This document shows positions 33,212 through 42,090 of a stretch of 64,000 nucleotides of DNA, one piece after another. Position 1 is the first letter of the stretch; every line of letters starts with the position of its first letter. Position numbers and translations under genes: made by a program. Source of the DNA: Myxococcus stipitatus DSM 14675. Its GTDB lineage: Bacteria > Myxococcota > Myxococcia > Myxococcales > Myxococcaceae. Location: positions 6,032,501 to 6,096,500 of the forward strand of contig NC_020126.1 of assembly GCF_000331735.1 (NCBI RefSeq), in the 5' to 3' direction. Below the pieces are notes generated by a model that was not told the DNA's origin, ran no database searches, and saw only the letters and a program-made list of their open reading frames with translations.

Positions 33212-35503
33212 TCAGATGCGCAGGCCCACCTGCAGACCGGGCCACCAGAGGGCTTCCTTGTTGGTGGTCGAGCCCGCGGTGCCCAGGTGGCTCAGCGGCG
33301 CCACGGGATCACCATCGAACCCGTGGAGGAGGTTGGCCGTGGGGCCAGCGATGATGGCGAAGTGGCTGGCCACCTGGTAGCCCACCATGAGCCGGGCCTG
33401 GTGCAGCAGCCGGTTGCCTTCGCTCCCCTCCCAGTCGTGGATGTTGTTGCTCACCACGTCCACGTCGACGAAGAAGCGCTCCGTCAGGGGGATGTGGCCA
33501 CCGATGCCCACGCCCGTGGACCAGTGGCTGGGGCCTCGCGTGCGGATGGAGCCCATGCCGACCACGAGTGCGGTGTAGAGGTAGCGGCTGCCGACCTTGA
33601 GCGAGACGTTCGCGTAGTTGAAGTCGCTGCCGTAGGCCTCGACGTGGAACTGGCCGTTGCGCACGATGTTGAGCAGGCCCACCGGGATGCCCGACTCCAT
33701 CTCCTGCGACACGTTGATGAGCCCCAGCTGGAGGCCGTTCATCTTCCCGGCGATGTTGACGATGCCCAGCTGCATGCCGCGGACGTCGCCGCCGATGTTG
33801 AGGAGGGAGAACTGCGCGCCATTCGCCGAGGCCACGTAGTTCACGCCGGAGGACATCTGGATGCCCTTCATGTGCCCGCGCACCATGTTGAGGCCCACCG
33901 AGGCCTGGTAGCCCTCGAAGTCGCCCTCCACCCAGCTCGTGCCGACGGAGAGCTGCGCGCCCTTCATCGACATGCTCGACACGCTGGCGCCCACGGCGAA
34001 CTGGCCCAGGTACCCGCCCTTGCGCGCCACGTTCGCGCCCACCGCGGCCTGGATACCCTCCACGCGCTCACCCGCCCAGTTGCCGCCCACCGCGAACTGG
34101 GCGCCCTCCACCGCGCCCCGGGCCCAGTTGCCGCCGACGGTGAACTGCGCGCCATTCACGTTGCCGTGCACCACGTTGATGCCCAAGGAGGTCTGCACGC
34201 CGCGAATGGAGTCCGCGTTCCAGTTCGCGCCCATCGCCAGGGCGAAGCCATCCAGCCGGCCCATGCTCGCCACGCCGAGCGAGAAGGACAGGGCGTTGTC
34301 CACGTCCGTGTCCCCGAAGAGGCTGTTGGTCTGCATCTTGGGGAGCAGGCCCAGGTTGAGGAAGCGGCGATGCCGGCCCGTCCCTTCCACGGGGGTCGTC
34401 ATGGCCAGGCTGTCGCCTCCCGCCCCCGCCGAGCCCCCGCGCATCGCGGTCAACTCGCCCATCATCGGCAGGAAGGCGCTGTCCGCCAGCACCGTGCGCC
34501 CGCCCTTGTCCACCACCAGCTTCGCCTGGGAGCTGGCGCCGCGCGACTCACGCATCACGGTGTAGTGGCCCGGCTGGAGGCCCAGCTCCGTGGAGCGGCC
34601 CGCCAGTTTGTTCAGCTCCACCACCAGCCGCCCGGGCTGGTCGCGGATGAAGAGGCGGCCCTCGACGCCCTCCCCCACCACCAGCACGGCGGACGTGGTC
34701 CGCAGGTCCGTCATCACCAGCTCGCCGGTGCCGGCCAGCTCGATGTCATAGGCGGGGTGCTGCGCGCCGCCGCGGGTGCGCTCGGTGCGCGCCAGCGTCT
34801 CGTGGAAGGCGAACTGGTAGGCCTCGTGGAGCGTGACGCGGCCATCCCCGGTCGCATCGGCCGCGCCGCGCATGCCGGAGACGAGGTTGTGCGTGAAGAA
34901 CGAGCCGCCGATGCGGTCGGACTCCTGGGACACCTCGTCCTCCGACGACGAGGTGAGGATGGCATGGCCGCGCACCGCGGTGGACGCGTCCACGAGGAAG
35001 GCCGGGCGCCGCACGCCGCCCTTCTGCCGCGCCAGCGTTCCGGACGCGCACGAGTCGAGGATGGCGATGCGCACGTCGGCCGGCAGCTGCTCCAGCGCCT
35101 GACGCAGCTCGCGGTAGCCGAAGCGGTCCTTGTGCAGCAGCAGGCCCTCTTCGTCGGAGTGGCCCGAGTAGTAGATGAGCGCCTCGGTGCGCCCGCCGGG
35201 AGACTTCGCCGCGGCGACCATGGCCTTGAAGCGGGCCAGCGCGCTCTCCAGGGCCGGGCGGTCCCCTTCCAGCATCATCAGCCGGTCTTGAGGTTGGACA
35301 CCGCCCAGCTCCTCCAGCACCTGGCCGAAGGAGTTCGCATCGGTGACGGCGTAGCGCAGCTTCGCGCGGCCGGGGCCTCCGTCGTTGACGCCCACCAGCA
35401 GCGCCAGGCGGCGAACGGGGGTGGAAGCAGCGTTGGAATCCGAGGGTGCCGCCGAGGCCACGGCGGGGAGGAACAGGGACAGGAACAGGAGTGACCGCGC
35501 CAT
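33212..35503 (-). CDS. Secreted caspase-family (metacaspase-like) peptidase with EF-hand-like loop and surface repeats
   Basis: 763 residues. A signal peptide (to about residue 19) precedes a caspase p20-type domain with H115 (Y-Y-S-G-H-S) and C152 (I-L-D-S-C-A-S-G). Residues 216-227 (DATGDGRVTLHE) match the EF-hand calcium loop pattern. From ~390 to ~600 there are repeated G-x-Q-x-(S/A)-V-G-x-N and G-x-Q-(L/I)-G-(L/I)-V-N units of about 20-22 residues, resembling the LA_2272-type surface repeat. A beta-rich, possibly barrel-like end follows. The ATG at 35503 overlaps the upstream stop (TGATG); a GTG at 35506 is also possible. Calcium-activated peptidase action at the surface is an inference. 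Confidence 0.8.
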   Translation of the reverse strand: MARSLLFLSLFLPAVASAAPSDSNAASTPVRRLALLVGVNDGGPGRAKLRYAVTDANSFGQVLEELGGVQPQDRLMMLEGDRPALESALARFKAMVAAAKSPGGRTEALIYYSGHSDEEGLLLHKDRFGYRELRQALEQLPADVRIAILDSCASGTLARQKGGVRRPAFLVDASTAVRGHAILTSSSEDEVSQESDRIGGSFFTHNLVSGMRGAADATGDGRVTLHEAYQFAFHETLARTERTRGGAQHPAYDIELAGTGELVMTDLRTTSAVLVVGEGVEGRLFIRDQPGRLVVELNKLAGRSTELGLQPGHYTVMRESRGASSQAKLVVDKGGRTVLADSAFLPMMGELTAMRGGSAGAGGDSLAMTTPVEGTGRHRRFLNLGLLPKMQTNSLFGDTDVDNALSFSLGVASMGRLDGFALAMGANWNADSIRGVQTSLGINVVHGNVNGAQFTVGGNWARGAVEGAQFAVGGNWAGERVEGIQAAVGANVARKGGYLGQFAVGASVSSMSMKGAQLSVGTSWVEGDFEGYQASVGLNMVRGHMKGIQMSSGVNYVASANGAQFSLLNIGGDVRGMQLGIVNIAGKMNGLQLGLINVSQEMESGIPVGLLNIVRNGQFHVEAYGSDFNYANVSLKVGSRYLYTALVVGMGSIRTRGPSHWSTGVGIGGHIPLTERFFVDVDVVSNNIHDWEGSEGNRLLHQARLMVGYQVASHFAIIAGPTANLLHGFDGDPVAPLSHLGTAGSTTNKEALWWPGLQVGLRI

Positions 35504-36315
35504 CACGGCACTTTCTCCAACGTAAAGGATGTCTGGGCCAGCGTACGCGGCAGGGGCAGCGGCCGGATGCTCGCCTCGGAGGGGTGTCGGGCCAACAGTC
35601 GAGCGGCCTGTAGCACAGCTCCGACATCGACGGGTGAGTCCGACGTCACGAAGAAGAAACGCTCGAAGCCGGGGGCATCGTCGAGCTCATACGAATGGGT
35701 CAACGACACCGCGTCGCCGCCCGTGAGCGACGTGGAGCCCATCAACGCGGTGGGGTGGTGCAGTGTCACCGCGCCCCGGCCATCCACGGAGACCACCACA
35801 CCGTGGCGCCGGCCTCCGGAAAGGTAGCTGAGCTGGAGCAGGTCACCGCGATGGGCCCGCGCGCGGTCCATCAGCAGCTCCACCGTCCCGTCCTCCTGGC
35901 GGTACACCAGGAGCCGCGCCGAGCCCTTGATGCCCACGGTCTCCATCAGCTCCACATGCGCGGGAGTCAGGGACGGCGGCTCCACGGTCAGGTCGGGCTG
36001 GACGGACAGGAGCAGCAACACCAGCGAGGCGGCCACCGGGACACTGAGCGACAGGCCATGCCACTCCGGCTGCGCCGGCTGCCGCGCCGCGTCGGCCACG
36101 AGGCTCGCGGTGCGACGCCGGCGAGCCACCTCTCCCGCCACCACCTCGGGCGGGTGCCGAGCGAGCGTCTCGCGCGAGTCCGCCTCCAAGCGAGCGAGCC
36201 GCGACCTTCCGTGCGGCTCCAGCTCCAGCTTGGCGCGGGCGGCGGTGAGCGTGTCCTCGGGCAGCTCGCCCAGGGCAATCCGCTCCAGCAGCCAGTCAGG
36301 GGTGGTCAGGGCCAT
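35503..36315 (-). CDS. Anti-sigma-like membrane protein paired with the caspase gene
   Basis: 270 residues. The N-terminal ~85 residues are helical and Leu/Arg/Glu-rich (L-L-E-R-I-A-L-G-E-L-P), a pattern I associate with zinc-less anti-sigma-type regulators of myxobacteria. One membrane helix lies at about 104-121, and the rest is an extracytoplasmic beta-rich domain. The stop overlaps the caspase start. No sigma factor gene is adjacent, so if it is an anti-sigma factor its target is elsewhere. The start at 36315 is chosen because homologous N-termini begin near here; GGAGG is ~10 nt upstream. Confidence 0.6.
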   Translation of the reverse strand: MALTTPDWLLERIALGELPEDTLTAARAKLELEPHGRSRLARLEADSRETLARHPPEVVAGEVARRRRTASLVADAARQPAQPEWHGLSLSVPVAASLVLLLLSVQPDLTVEPPSLTPAHVELMETVGIKGSARLLVYRQEDGTVELLMDRARAHRGDLLQLSYLSGGRRHGVVVSVDGRGAVTLHHPTALMGSTSLTGGDAVSLTHSYELDDAPGFERFFFVTSDSPVDVGAVLQAARLLARHPSEASIRPLPLPRTLAQTSFTLEKVP

Positions 36316-36428
36316 GCTCACGAAGCCTCCAACGCGGTCTGCCGGCCCCAGGGACCAGGTCACCACCGCATCCTCCGTTCCCTGGAACACCAAGGCTGTT
36401 TGGATCTGTCACCCTTCCGCGCGCCCCT

Positions 36429-36465
36429 CCCACACGTGCCCCGTTCCCGGGTGTGCGGGTGTGGG
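36429..36465 (-). terminator. Possible terminator hairpin
   Basis: CCCACAC/GTGTGGG, 7-bp stem with a 23-nt loop that can itself pair, located 14-50 nt past the stop of the SDR-GNAT gene. There is no T-tract. Confidence 0.3.
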
Positions 36466-36478
36466 CGTGCGACGGGCC

Positions 36479-37792
36479 TCAGAGCCGGAACACCATCAGC
36501 TCCTCGTCGACGTAGGCCCCGTCGATCTTGAGGGCCCGAGGCTCCACGCCATAGGTCTGGAAGCCCATGGAGCGGTACAGCCCGTGGGCGGAGGCGTTGT
36601 TGGCGACGACAATCAGCATGAGCTGCTCCACCCCGGGCATCTTGCGGGCCTCCGCCACGAGCGACTGGAGCAGCCGCCGCCCCAGGCCGCGCGAGCGGAC
36701 CTCCGAGGCCACGTACATGCCCCAGATGACGGCCTTGTGCGCGCACTTGATGCGAGGCTCCGCGCGCACCCCGCCCATGGCCACCAGGCGCGTCCCGTCA
36801 TAGGCGCCCATCACCCGCTGCGTGTCGCTGGCCACCAGCCGCGCGCGCACCACGTCCAGCGAGACCGCGGACTCCTCGACGAAGGACGTCCCGAACGCCT
36901 CGGGGTGCTCCTTGAGCGCGCGCAGCCGCAGGGCATGCAGCGCCTCCGCCTCCTCGGGCAGCACCGGGCGCAGGACGATGTCACCCTCGGCGCTCGTGCG
37001 GCCCTCGGCCTCCAGCACCGAGGAGAACCCCGCGACGTAGTCGGGATAGCGAGGCGTCCACCCCAGGAGCTTGAGCCGGGCGTTGGAGATGGCGCGGTCG
37101 CCGCGCAGGGACTCGTGCAGCGTCTCCAGCGGGACTCGCGGCGGAGGTGACAGGCCCAACCGGCGCGCCAGCCACCCCGCCGTCTCCTCGAGCGGCACCG
37201 CGCGGTCATCCGCCACGCAGTAGAGCGCCCCCGGAGTGCCCTGCTCCAGCGCGGCGAGGATGGCCGCGCACAGGTCATCCACATGGACCCGCGAGATGCG
37301 ACCGCCGTGGTCCGGAACGCGGAGGGTCCCCGACAGCAAGCGGGAGTGCGCGCCGCGGCCGGGACCGTAGATGCCGGCGATGCGCAGCACCATCGCGCCC
37401 AGCGGCAGGTAGCGGGACTCCGCCTCCAGGCGCGGCAGTGACGAGGGCCAGGCGACATCCACGGGCGTGTCCTCGTCCACCGTGCCTCGCGCGGAGCCGT
37501 AGACTCCGGTGGAGGACAGGTAGATGAGCCGCGACGGGGGCCGCACCGCGAGCGCCTCCGCGATGGCCCCGTCGAGCCCGGCCTCGGGTGGAATGGACAC
37601 GACGACGTGCGCGTCGCGCGTCTGGAGCAGCGCGTCCTCGAGCGACACGATGCGAGCCCCCGCGCGCTGGAGCTCCTCGCGTCGGGAGGCATCCCGCGTG
37701 GCGGCGAGCACGTCCCGCCCCGTCTGCGCTTGCGCCACCGCGAGCCGCGTCAGCGTGTACCCGGAACCCAGGAGGACCAGAGAGGCTGTCAT
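36479..37792 (-). CDS. Fusion of an NAD-dependent epimerase/dehydratase and a GNAT acetyltransferase
   Basis: 437 residues in one continuous frame. Residues 1-~270 are an extended SDR of the YeeZ type: nucleotide loop G-S-G-Y-T near the start, Y-L-S-S-T-G-V-Y-G, and R-I-A-G-I-Y-G-P-G-R. Residues ~285-437 are a GNAT domain with V-A-S-E-V-R-S-R-G-L-G-R-R-L-L and H-G-L-Y-R-S-M-G-F. The two could act on the same nucleotide sugar or be an accidental fusion. The ATG at 37792 follows GGAGGGC closely. The neighbouring NtrC-type gene ends 51 bp upstream. Confidence 0.82.
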   Translation of the reverse strand: MTASLVLLGSGYTLTRLAVAQAQTGRDVLAATRDASRREELQRAGARIVSLEDALLQTRDAHVVVSIPPEAGLDGAIAEALAVRPPSRLIYLSSTGVYGSARGTVDEDTPVDVAWPSSLPRLEAESRYLPLGAMVLRIAGIYGPGRGAHSRLLSGTLRVPDHGGRISRVHVDDLCAAILAALEQGTPGALYCVADDRAVPLEETAGWLARRLGLSPPPRVPLETLHESLRGDRAISNARLKLLGWTPRYPDYVAGFSSVLEAEGRTSAEGDIVLRPVLPEEAEALHALRLRALKEHPEAFGTSFVEESAVSLDVVRARLVASDTQRVMGAYDGTRLVAMGGVRAEPRIKCAHKAVIWGMYVASEVRSRGLGRRLLQSLVAEARKMPGVEQLMLIVVANNASAHGLYRSMGFQTYGVEPRALKIDGAYVDEELMVFRL

Positions 37793-37843
37793 GCCCTCCG
37801 CGATAACGGGAGCGCGTGGCGAAGGCAAGCCGCGACGCGTGGC

Positions 37844-39499
37844 CTACAGCTCGGCGCTGGCGCGCGGGTCGATGATGCCGCACTCCTTGATTTTGTAGAG
37901 CAGCGCCTTGTAGCTGATGCGCAGCTTGCCCGCCGCGCGCCGCTTGTTCCACGCCGTGCGCTGGAGCATCGCGAGGATGGCCTCGCGCTCGGCCAGCATC
38001 GCCGCGCGCTTGCCGATGTCCTTCAGCGACAGCTCTCCCGAGGGAGGCGGCGGCGGAGGCGGCTGGGGCACGTCGAACGGATTGACGTAGCGCGGCGCCG
38101 GGATGACGGAGTTCACCGGCTCCGGAGGCGCGACATGCGCCGCGGGCGAAACGGAGCCCACGGACGACACCGCACCGGACGCCCGGGCAGGCATCTCCAG
38201 CACCTGCGCGGAGGGCACGGAGGGGACGCGGCCCGTCTCCTCCATCGAGCGCCCCGGACTGGAGTAACCCCCATCATCCCCGCCATACGCCGTGGGCAAG
38301 GACGGCGCGCTCGCCGGGGCTCGCCCTTCCGCGTGGAGCTCGTCGAGCACCAGCGTCGGGTCCTTCAGCACGCACAGCCGGCGCACCATGTTCTCCAGCT
38401 CGCGCACATTGCCCGGCCAGTCGTAGTCGGCGAAGGCCTGCAGTACTTCCGTCGGGAGCTCGGAGACGCCGGTGATGTACTGGCGGCCGTACTTCTTGAG
38501 GAAGTGGTCGGTCAGCGGCACCACGTCCTCGCGCCGCTCGCGCAGGGGCGGCAGGCGGATGGCCACCACGTTGAGGCGGTAGTAGAGGTCCTCGCGGAAG
38601 TTGCCCAGCGCGATCTCCTTCTCCAGGTCGCGGTTGGTGGCCACCACCACGCGGCTGTCCACGCGCACGCTCTTCTTGCCGCCCACGCGGAAGAACTCTT
38701 CGTCCTGGAGCACCTGGAGCAGCTTCGCCTGGAGCCGGATGGCCATCTCGCCAATCTCATCCAGGAAGATGGTGCCTTCGTCCGCCAGCTCGAACTTGCC
38801 GGGCTTCTCCGCGGTGGCACCGGTGAAGGCGCCGCGCTCGTGGCCGAACAGCTCGCTCTCCAGCAACTCACCGGGCAGCGCCGCGCAGTTCACCTTGATG
38901 AAGGGCCGGCCTCGGCGCTGGCTGCGTGCGTGGATCTCCCGCGCGATGACCTCCTTGCCCGTGCCGGACTCGCCCAGCAGCAGCACCGGGACGTTCTCGT
39001 TCGCGATGCGCTCCACCAGGGCCCGCGCCCGACGCATCGCGGGGGACGTGGAGATGAGCACCCGCGCATCCGCCGCCGTGTCCACCACGGGACGAGGCCC
39101 CAACCCCTGGACCACGGCCTGCCGCTCCGGAGCGCGCGCGCCCAAGGCCCGCGCCAGCGCGTCCTGCAGGTCGTCATTGCCCAGCGGCTTGGAGAGGTAG
39201 TCGCTGGCGCCCATCTTCATGGCCCGCACGGCGTCATCCGCGCCCGTCAGGCCGCTGAGCACCACCACGGGCGCGGTGCCCCCCTGTCCCCGGTAGCGCC
39301 GGAGCACCTCCAGGCCGCTCATCTCCGGCATCACCACGTCGAGCAGCACCGCGTCGAAGGAGCCGCCCGCGAGCATCTCCAGCGCCTGCGCACCGCTCGA
39401 CGCACAGCGGACCTGATACCCCGCGCCTCCCAGCAGCTCGGACAGGAAGGTGCGAACCGACTCCTCGTCATCCACCACCAGCACCGCGATCCGATCCAT
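37844..39499 (-). CDS. NtrC-family sigma54-dependent response regulator
   Basis: 551 residues. A receiver domain (phosphoacceptor D54 in V-L-L-D-V-V-M-P) precedes an AAA+ domain with Walker A G-E-S-G-T-G-K-E, the sigma54-contacting G-A-F-T-G-A loop and F-L-D-E-I-G-E Walker B. A Pro/Ser-rich linker of about 100 residues includes nine consecutive prolines interrupted by a glutamine. A Fis-type helix-turn-helix ends the protein. It activates sigma54 promoters. No partner histidine kinase is adjacent; a degenerate REC-GGDEF gene precedes it with 44 bp between. The ATG at 39499 has GGAGG 7 nt upstream. The unusual linker length is worth noting. Confidence 0.93.
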   Translation of the reverse strand: MDRIAVLVVDDEESVRTFLSELLGGAGYQVRCASSGAQALEMLAGGSFDAVLLDVVMPEMSGLEVLRRYRGQGGTAPVVVLSGLTGADDAVRAMKMGASDYLSKPLGNDDLQDALARALGARAPERQAVVQGLGPRPVVDTAADARVLISTSPAMRRARALVERIANENVPVLLLGESGTGKEVIAREIHARSQRRGRPFIKVNCAALPGELLESELFGHERGAFTGATAEKPGKFELADEGTIFLDEIGEMAIRLQAKLLQVLQDEEFFRVGGKKSVRVDSRVVVATNRDLEKEIALGNFREDLYYRLNVVAIRLPPLRERREDVVPLTDHFLKKYGRQYITGVSELPTEVLQAFADYDWPGNVRELENMVRRLCVLKDPTLVLDELHAEGRAPASAPSLPTAYGGDDGGYSSPGRSMEETGRVPSVPSAQVLEMPARASGAVSSVGSVSPAAHVAPPEPVNSVIPAPRYVNPFDVPQPPPPPPPSGELSLKDIGKRAAMLAEREAILAMLQRTAWNKRRAAGKLRISYKALLYKIKECGIIDPRASAEL

Positions 39500-39543
39500 C
39501 CCCTCGCCTCCGCTCGCCCTCTGCATCGAACCTCCGCCCATCC

Positions 39544-40500
39544 TCAAACCGAGACCCGGGCCATGGCCCCGGCCAGTCGACGAAACTCACGCGTGCGTCG
39601 CATCTCCTGCTGGGCCGCGTTCAGGAGCTGGTGGGGCGTGCCCACCGTGTCCGGAAAGCTCACCGCCCCCAGGGCCAGCGACGTGCGCACCACCCGACCA
39701 TCCACCTGGAAGCGCGCCGACTCGAAGCGCGCCGTCACCCGCGACAGCATCACCGGCACCGCCTCCGCGGGGGTCCCCGGCAACATCACCGCGAACTGGG
39801 ACTCCCCCACCCTCGCCACCGCGTCCGCCTCGCGCACCGTCTGGCCCAGCGCCACCGCGCTGTACACCAGCAGCCGCTCCGCCATGCCGCGCCCGGCGTC
39901 CTTGCGCAGCGCACTCCAACCACTCACTTCCGCCGCCACCACGGAGAAGGTCCCGCCGTAGCGCTCACACCGACGGACCTCCAGCCCCAGGAGCGCGAGC
40001 AGGAAGGGCCGGTTGTAGAGCCCCGTCACCGGGTCATGCAGCGCCAGCGCCGTCTCCTCCTCCTCTCCCGAGGCGGCCCGCAGCACGGCGGCCTTCAAGC
40101 GCAGCTGCGCGTGCAGCTTCACCGTCAGCTCCGCGCCACTTCCCGCCCGGGGCGCCACGTCCACGCACTGCCCCTTCTCCAGACAGTGTTGATAGGCACC
40201 CGCGTCGCTCGAATCCACCAGGTAGAGCAGGGGCACGGAGCCCCGGCTGAGCTGCTTCAACCTCCGGGCCACCTGCATGGCCGCGTAGTCGGGGGCCTGG
40301 GCCGCCAGGAGGACGGCATCGGGACGGATGACCTCGAACAGGGGCACCGCCGCGTCGAAGCGCGTCACGGGAACCACCCTGAAGCCCGCCTCCCCCAGAA
40401 GCATCCGCGTCCGTTCCAGGTCGTCCGCCCGTGGCTCGACAAGCAGCACGGTGGGAGGCTGCCCCGCCTTCCCCACCCGCTTGCGCCTCACGCCCACCAC
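39544..40500 (-). CDS. Degenerate receiver-GGDEF protein
   Basis: 318 residues. Residues ~15-130 have the fold pattern of a receiver domain, but the phosphoacceptor position reads A-A-Q-A-P instead of Asp. Residues ~152-310 match a GGDEF domain (H-D-P-V-T-G-L-Y-N-R, the usual start), but the active-site loop is G-E-S-Q-F (232-236), not G-G-D-E-F. Neither phosphorylation nor c-di-GMP synthesis is expected; it may bind GTP, c-di-GMP or a partner protein. GTG start with GGAGG 5 nt upstream. It lies immediately upstream of the sigma54 activator and is probably co-transcribed. Confidence 0.85.
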   Translation of the reverse strand: MVGVRRKRVGKAGQPPTVLLVEPRADDLERTRMLLGEAGFRVVPVTRFDAAVPLFEVIRPDAVLLAAQAPDYAAMQVARRLKQLSRGSVPLLYLVDSSDAGAYQHCLEKGQCVDVAPRAGSGAELTVKLHAQLRLKAAVLRAASGEEEETALALHDPVTGLYNRPFLLALLGLEVRRCERYGGTFSVVAAEVSGWSALRKDAGRGMAERLLVYSAVALGQTVREADAVARVGESQFAVMLPGTPAEAVPVMLSRVTARFESARFQVDGRVVRTSLALGAVSFPDTVGTPHQLLNAAQQEMRRTREFRRLAGAMARVSV

Positions 40501-40617
40501 GTCCGCCTCCCCACCAGAAATTTCTCCACTGCTCCTCCGGCACGCGCCCGGAATTACAGTCCTCAGCCCTTCCCTGACCTCTTCATCCCCCTGGATTTCC
40601 AGGAGAAGGGCACTCGA

Positions 40618-40896
40618 CTACCCACTCTGGTCGTCGCATTTAGCAACCGACATGCCACCTTGGACCTCACGCAACCGGGCCTCCAGCTCGGCCTCCGTGA
40701 AGCGAAGTGTGAAGGTGGGCACATCGTTGATGACGACCACCGGGATGTCATGACGCCACCGCTCGAACAGCTCCGGGGACTCCAGGATGGAGATGAGCCG
40801 CAGCTCGAAGGGGATGCGAGCGCGGACGGCCTCGACGATGTCGGCCGCCTTGTCGCAAAGACTGCATTTGGGTTTCGAGTAGATCTCGACTCTCAT
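40618..40896 (-). CDS. Glutaredoxin-like (DUF836) thioredoxin-fold protein
   Basis: 92 residues. The start M-R-V-E-I-Y-S-K-P-K-C-S-L-C-D gives a C-x2-C active site (C11, C14). A cis-Pro follows near I-N-D-V-P-T-F, with the compact length of DUF836/glutaredoxin-like proteins. It is presumed to catalyse dithiol exchange in the cytoplasm. Its ATG is only 21 bp from the divergent DUF4388 start and has no ribosome site, so it may be leaderless. A much longer frame on this strand extends antisense through the DUF4388 gene and is rejected. Confidence 0.85.
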   Translation of the reverse strand: MRVEIYSKPKCSLCDKAADIVEAVRARIPFELRLISILESPELFERWRHDIPVVVINDVPTFTLRFTEAELEARLREVQGGMSVAKCDDQSG

Positions 40897-40917
40897 GGCG
40901 TGCAGGATGGAAGGTCG

Positions 40918-42075
40918 ATGCGTGGGTTGACTGGTGACTTTTCGACGATGCCCCTCAAGGACCTCGTCGTCTACCTCGGGAACCGTCGAGCCACCGGCTC
41001 GCTGAGGGTGGAGCGTGGAGAGGTCCGCAAGCAATGGGTCCTCCGCGACGGCCAGGTCATCTGCGCCAGCTCCAACCAGCCCCGGGAGTATTTCGGACAA
41101 TTCCTCATCAACATGGGGCACCTGACGGCCGCCCAGCTGGAGAAGGCCTTCGCCACCCAGACGCAGTCGCGCGTGTTCCTGGGGAAGGTGCTGGTGACGT
41201 CGGGGGTGGTGCCGGAGGCCATGGTGCGCTCGACGCTGAGCCACAAGTTCCGGGAGATGCTGCTGGATGCCTTCCATTGGCAGGAAGGCGAGTTCACCTT
41301 CGAGTCCTCCGACACGGCGCCCGACATCGCGGGCCTCGACGTGGAAGTGGACCTGGTGGACATCCACCGCGAGGGCGAGTTCCGGGAGACGGCGTGGGAG
41401 GCCATCCGCGCGGTGTTCCCCTCCGGCGCCACGCGGCTGTCCGTGGACGAGCGCAAGCTGCCGGAGCGCAAGCCGGGGAGCATGGATGAGCGCATCATCC
41501 AGCACATCCACGACGGACTGAGCATCGACGGCATGGCGCGGGCCCTCCACGCGACGGACTTCTTCCTCTACCAGCGGCTCTACGCGCTCTACCGGCTGGA
41601 CGCGGTGAAGGTGTCCGACGAAGCCCCGGTGCCCGTCACCGCCGCCGTGGTGGAGGAGGAGAAGGAGGACACGGGCGTCATCGGCTCCGAGTCGTCCTCC
41701 GACGAAGTCCTCCAGGCCGCGCAGCTCTTCCTCGACGCGGGCAACACGCGGGACGGAGAGGCCCTCGCGCGGCGCGCGCACGAGATGTCCCCCACGGCCC
41801 AGTCCGCGGCGCTCTTGAAGACGGCGCAGGAGAAGCTCCTGTCGGAGCTGCGGCGGGAGATGATGGACGCGTCGCAGGTGCCGGCGCTGCTGGTCGCGCC
41901 GTCGAACCTGAAGAGCCTCCAGCTCACCGCGCCCGAGCGCTACCTGCTGTCGCGAGTGGACGGCCGGCGCGACGTCGCCGCCATCGTCCACGTGTCGCCG
42001 TTGCAGGAGCTGGACGCGCTCAAGTTCTTCCACGGCTTCGTGAACATGGGCCTGGTGAAGCTCACCGCGCGCTAG
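40918..42075 (+). CDS. DUF4388 (PATAN-type) protein
   Basis: 385 residues. The N-terminal ~100 residues are a DUF4388 domain (D-F-S-T-M-P-L-K-D-L-V-V-Y-L-G-N-R-R-A-T-G-S-L), common in myxobacterial gliding, chemosensory and secretion regulators. A helical middle follows (A-Q-L-E-K-A-F-A), then a C-terminal repeat of a winged-helix-like segment (L-L-S-R-V-D-G-R-R-D-V-A-A-I). It is cytoplasmic with no signal peptide and is probably a scaffold or signalling adaptor. GGATGGAAGG is close to the ATG at 40918. Confidence 0.82.
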   Translation: MRGLTGDFSTMPLKDLVVYLGNRRATGSLRVERGEVRKQWVLRDGQVICASSNQPREYFGQFLINMGHLTAAQLEKAFATQTQSRVFLGKVLVTSGVVPEAMVRSTLSHKFREMLLDAFHWQEGEFTFESSDTAPDIAGLDVEVDLVDIHREGEFRETAWEAIRAVFPSGATRLSVDERKLPERKPGSMDERIIQHIHDGLSIDGMARALHATDFFLYQRLYALYRLDAVKVSDEAPVPVTAAVVEEEKEDTGVIGSESSSDEVLQAAQLFLDAGNTRDGEALARRAHEMSPTAQSAALLKTAQEKLLSELRREMMDASQVPALLVAPSNLKSLQLTAPERYLLSRVDGRRDVAAIVHVSPLQELDALKFFHGFVNMGLVKLTAR

Positions 42076-42090
42076 GTCGCAGCGCGCGGC

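Noticed and set aside
33287-35494. 735-residue frame antisense to the caspase gene
   Set aside because: No domain, no start context; the plus-strand frame mirrors the codon bias of the real caspase gene.
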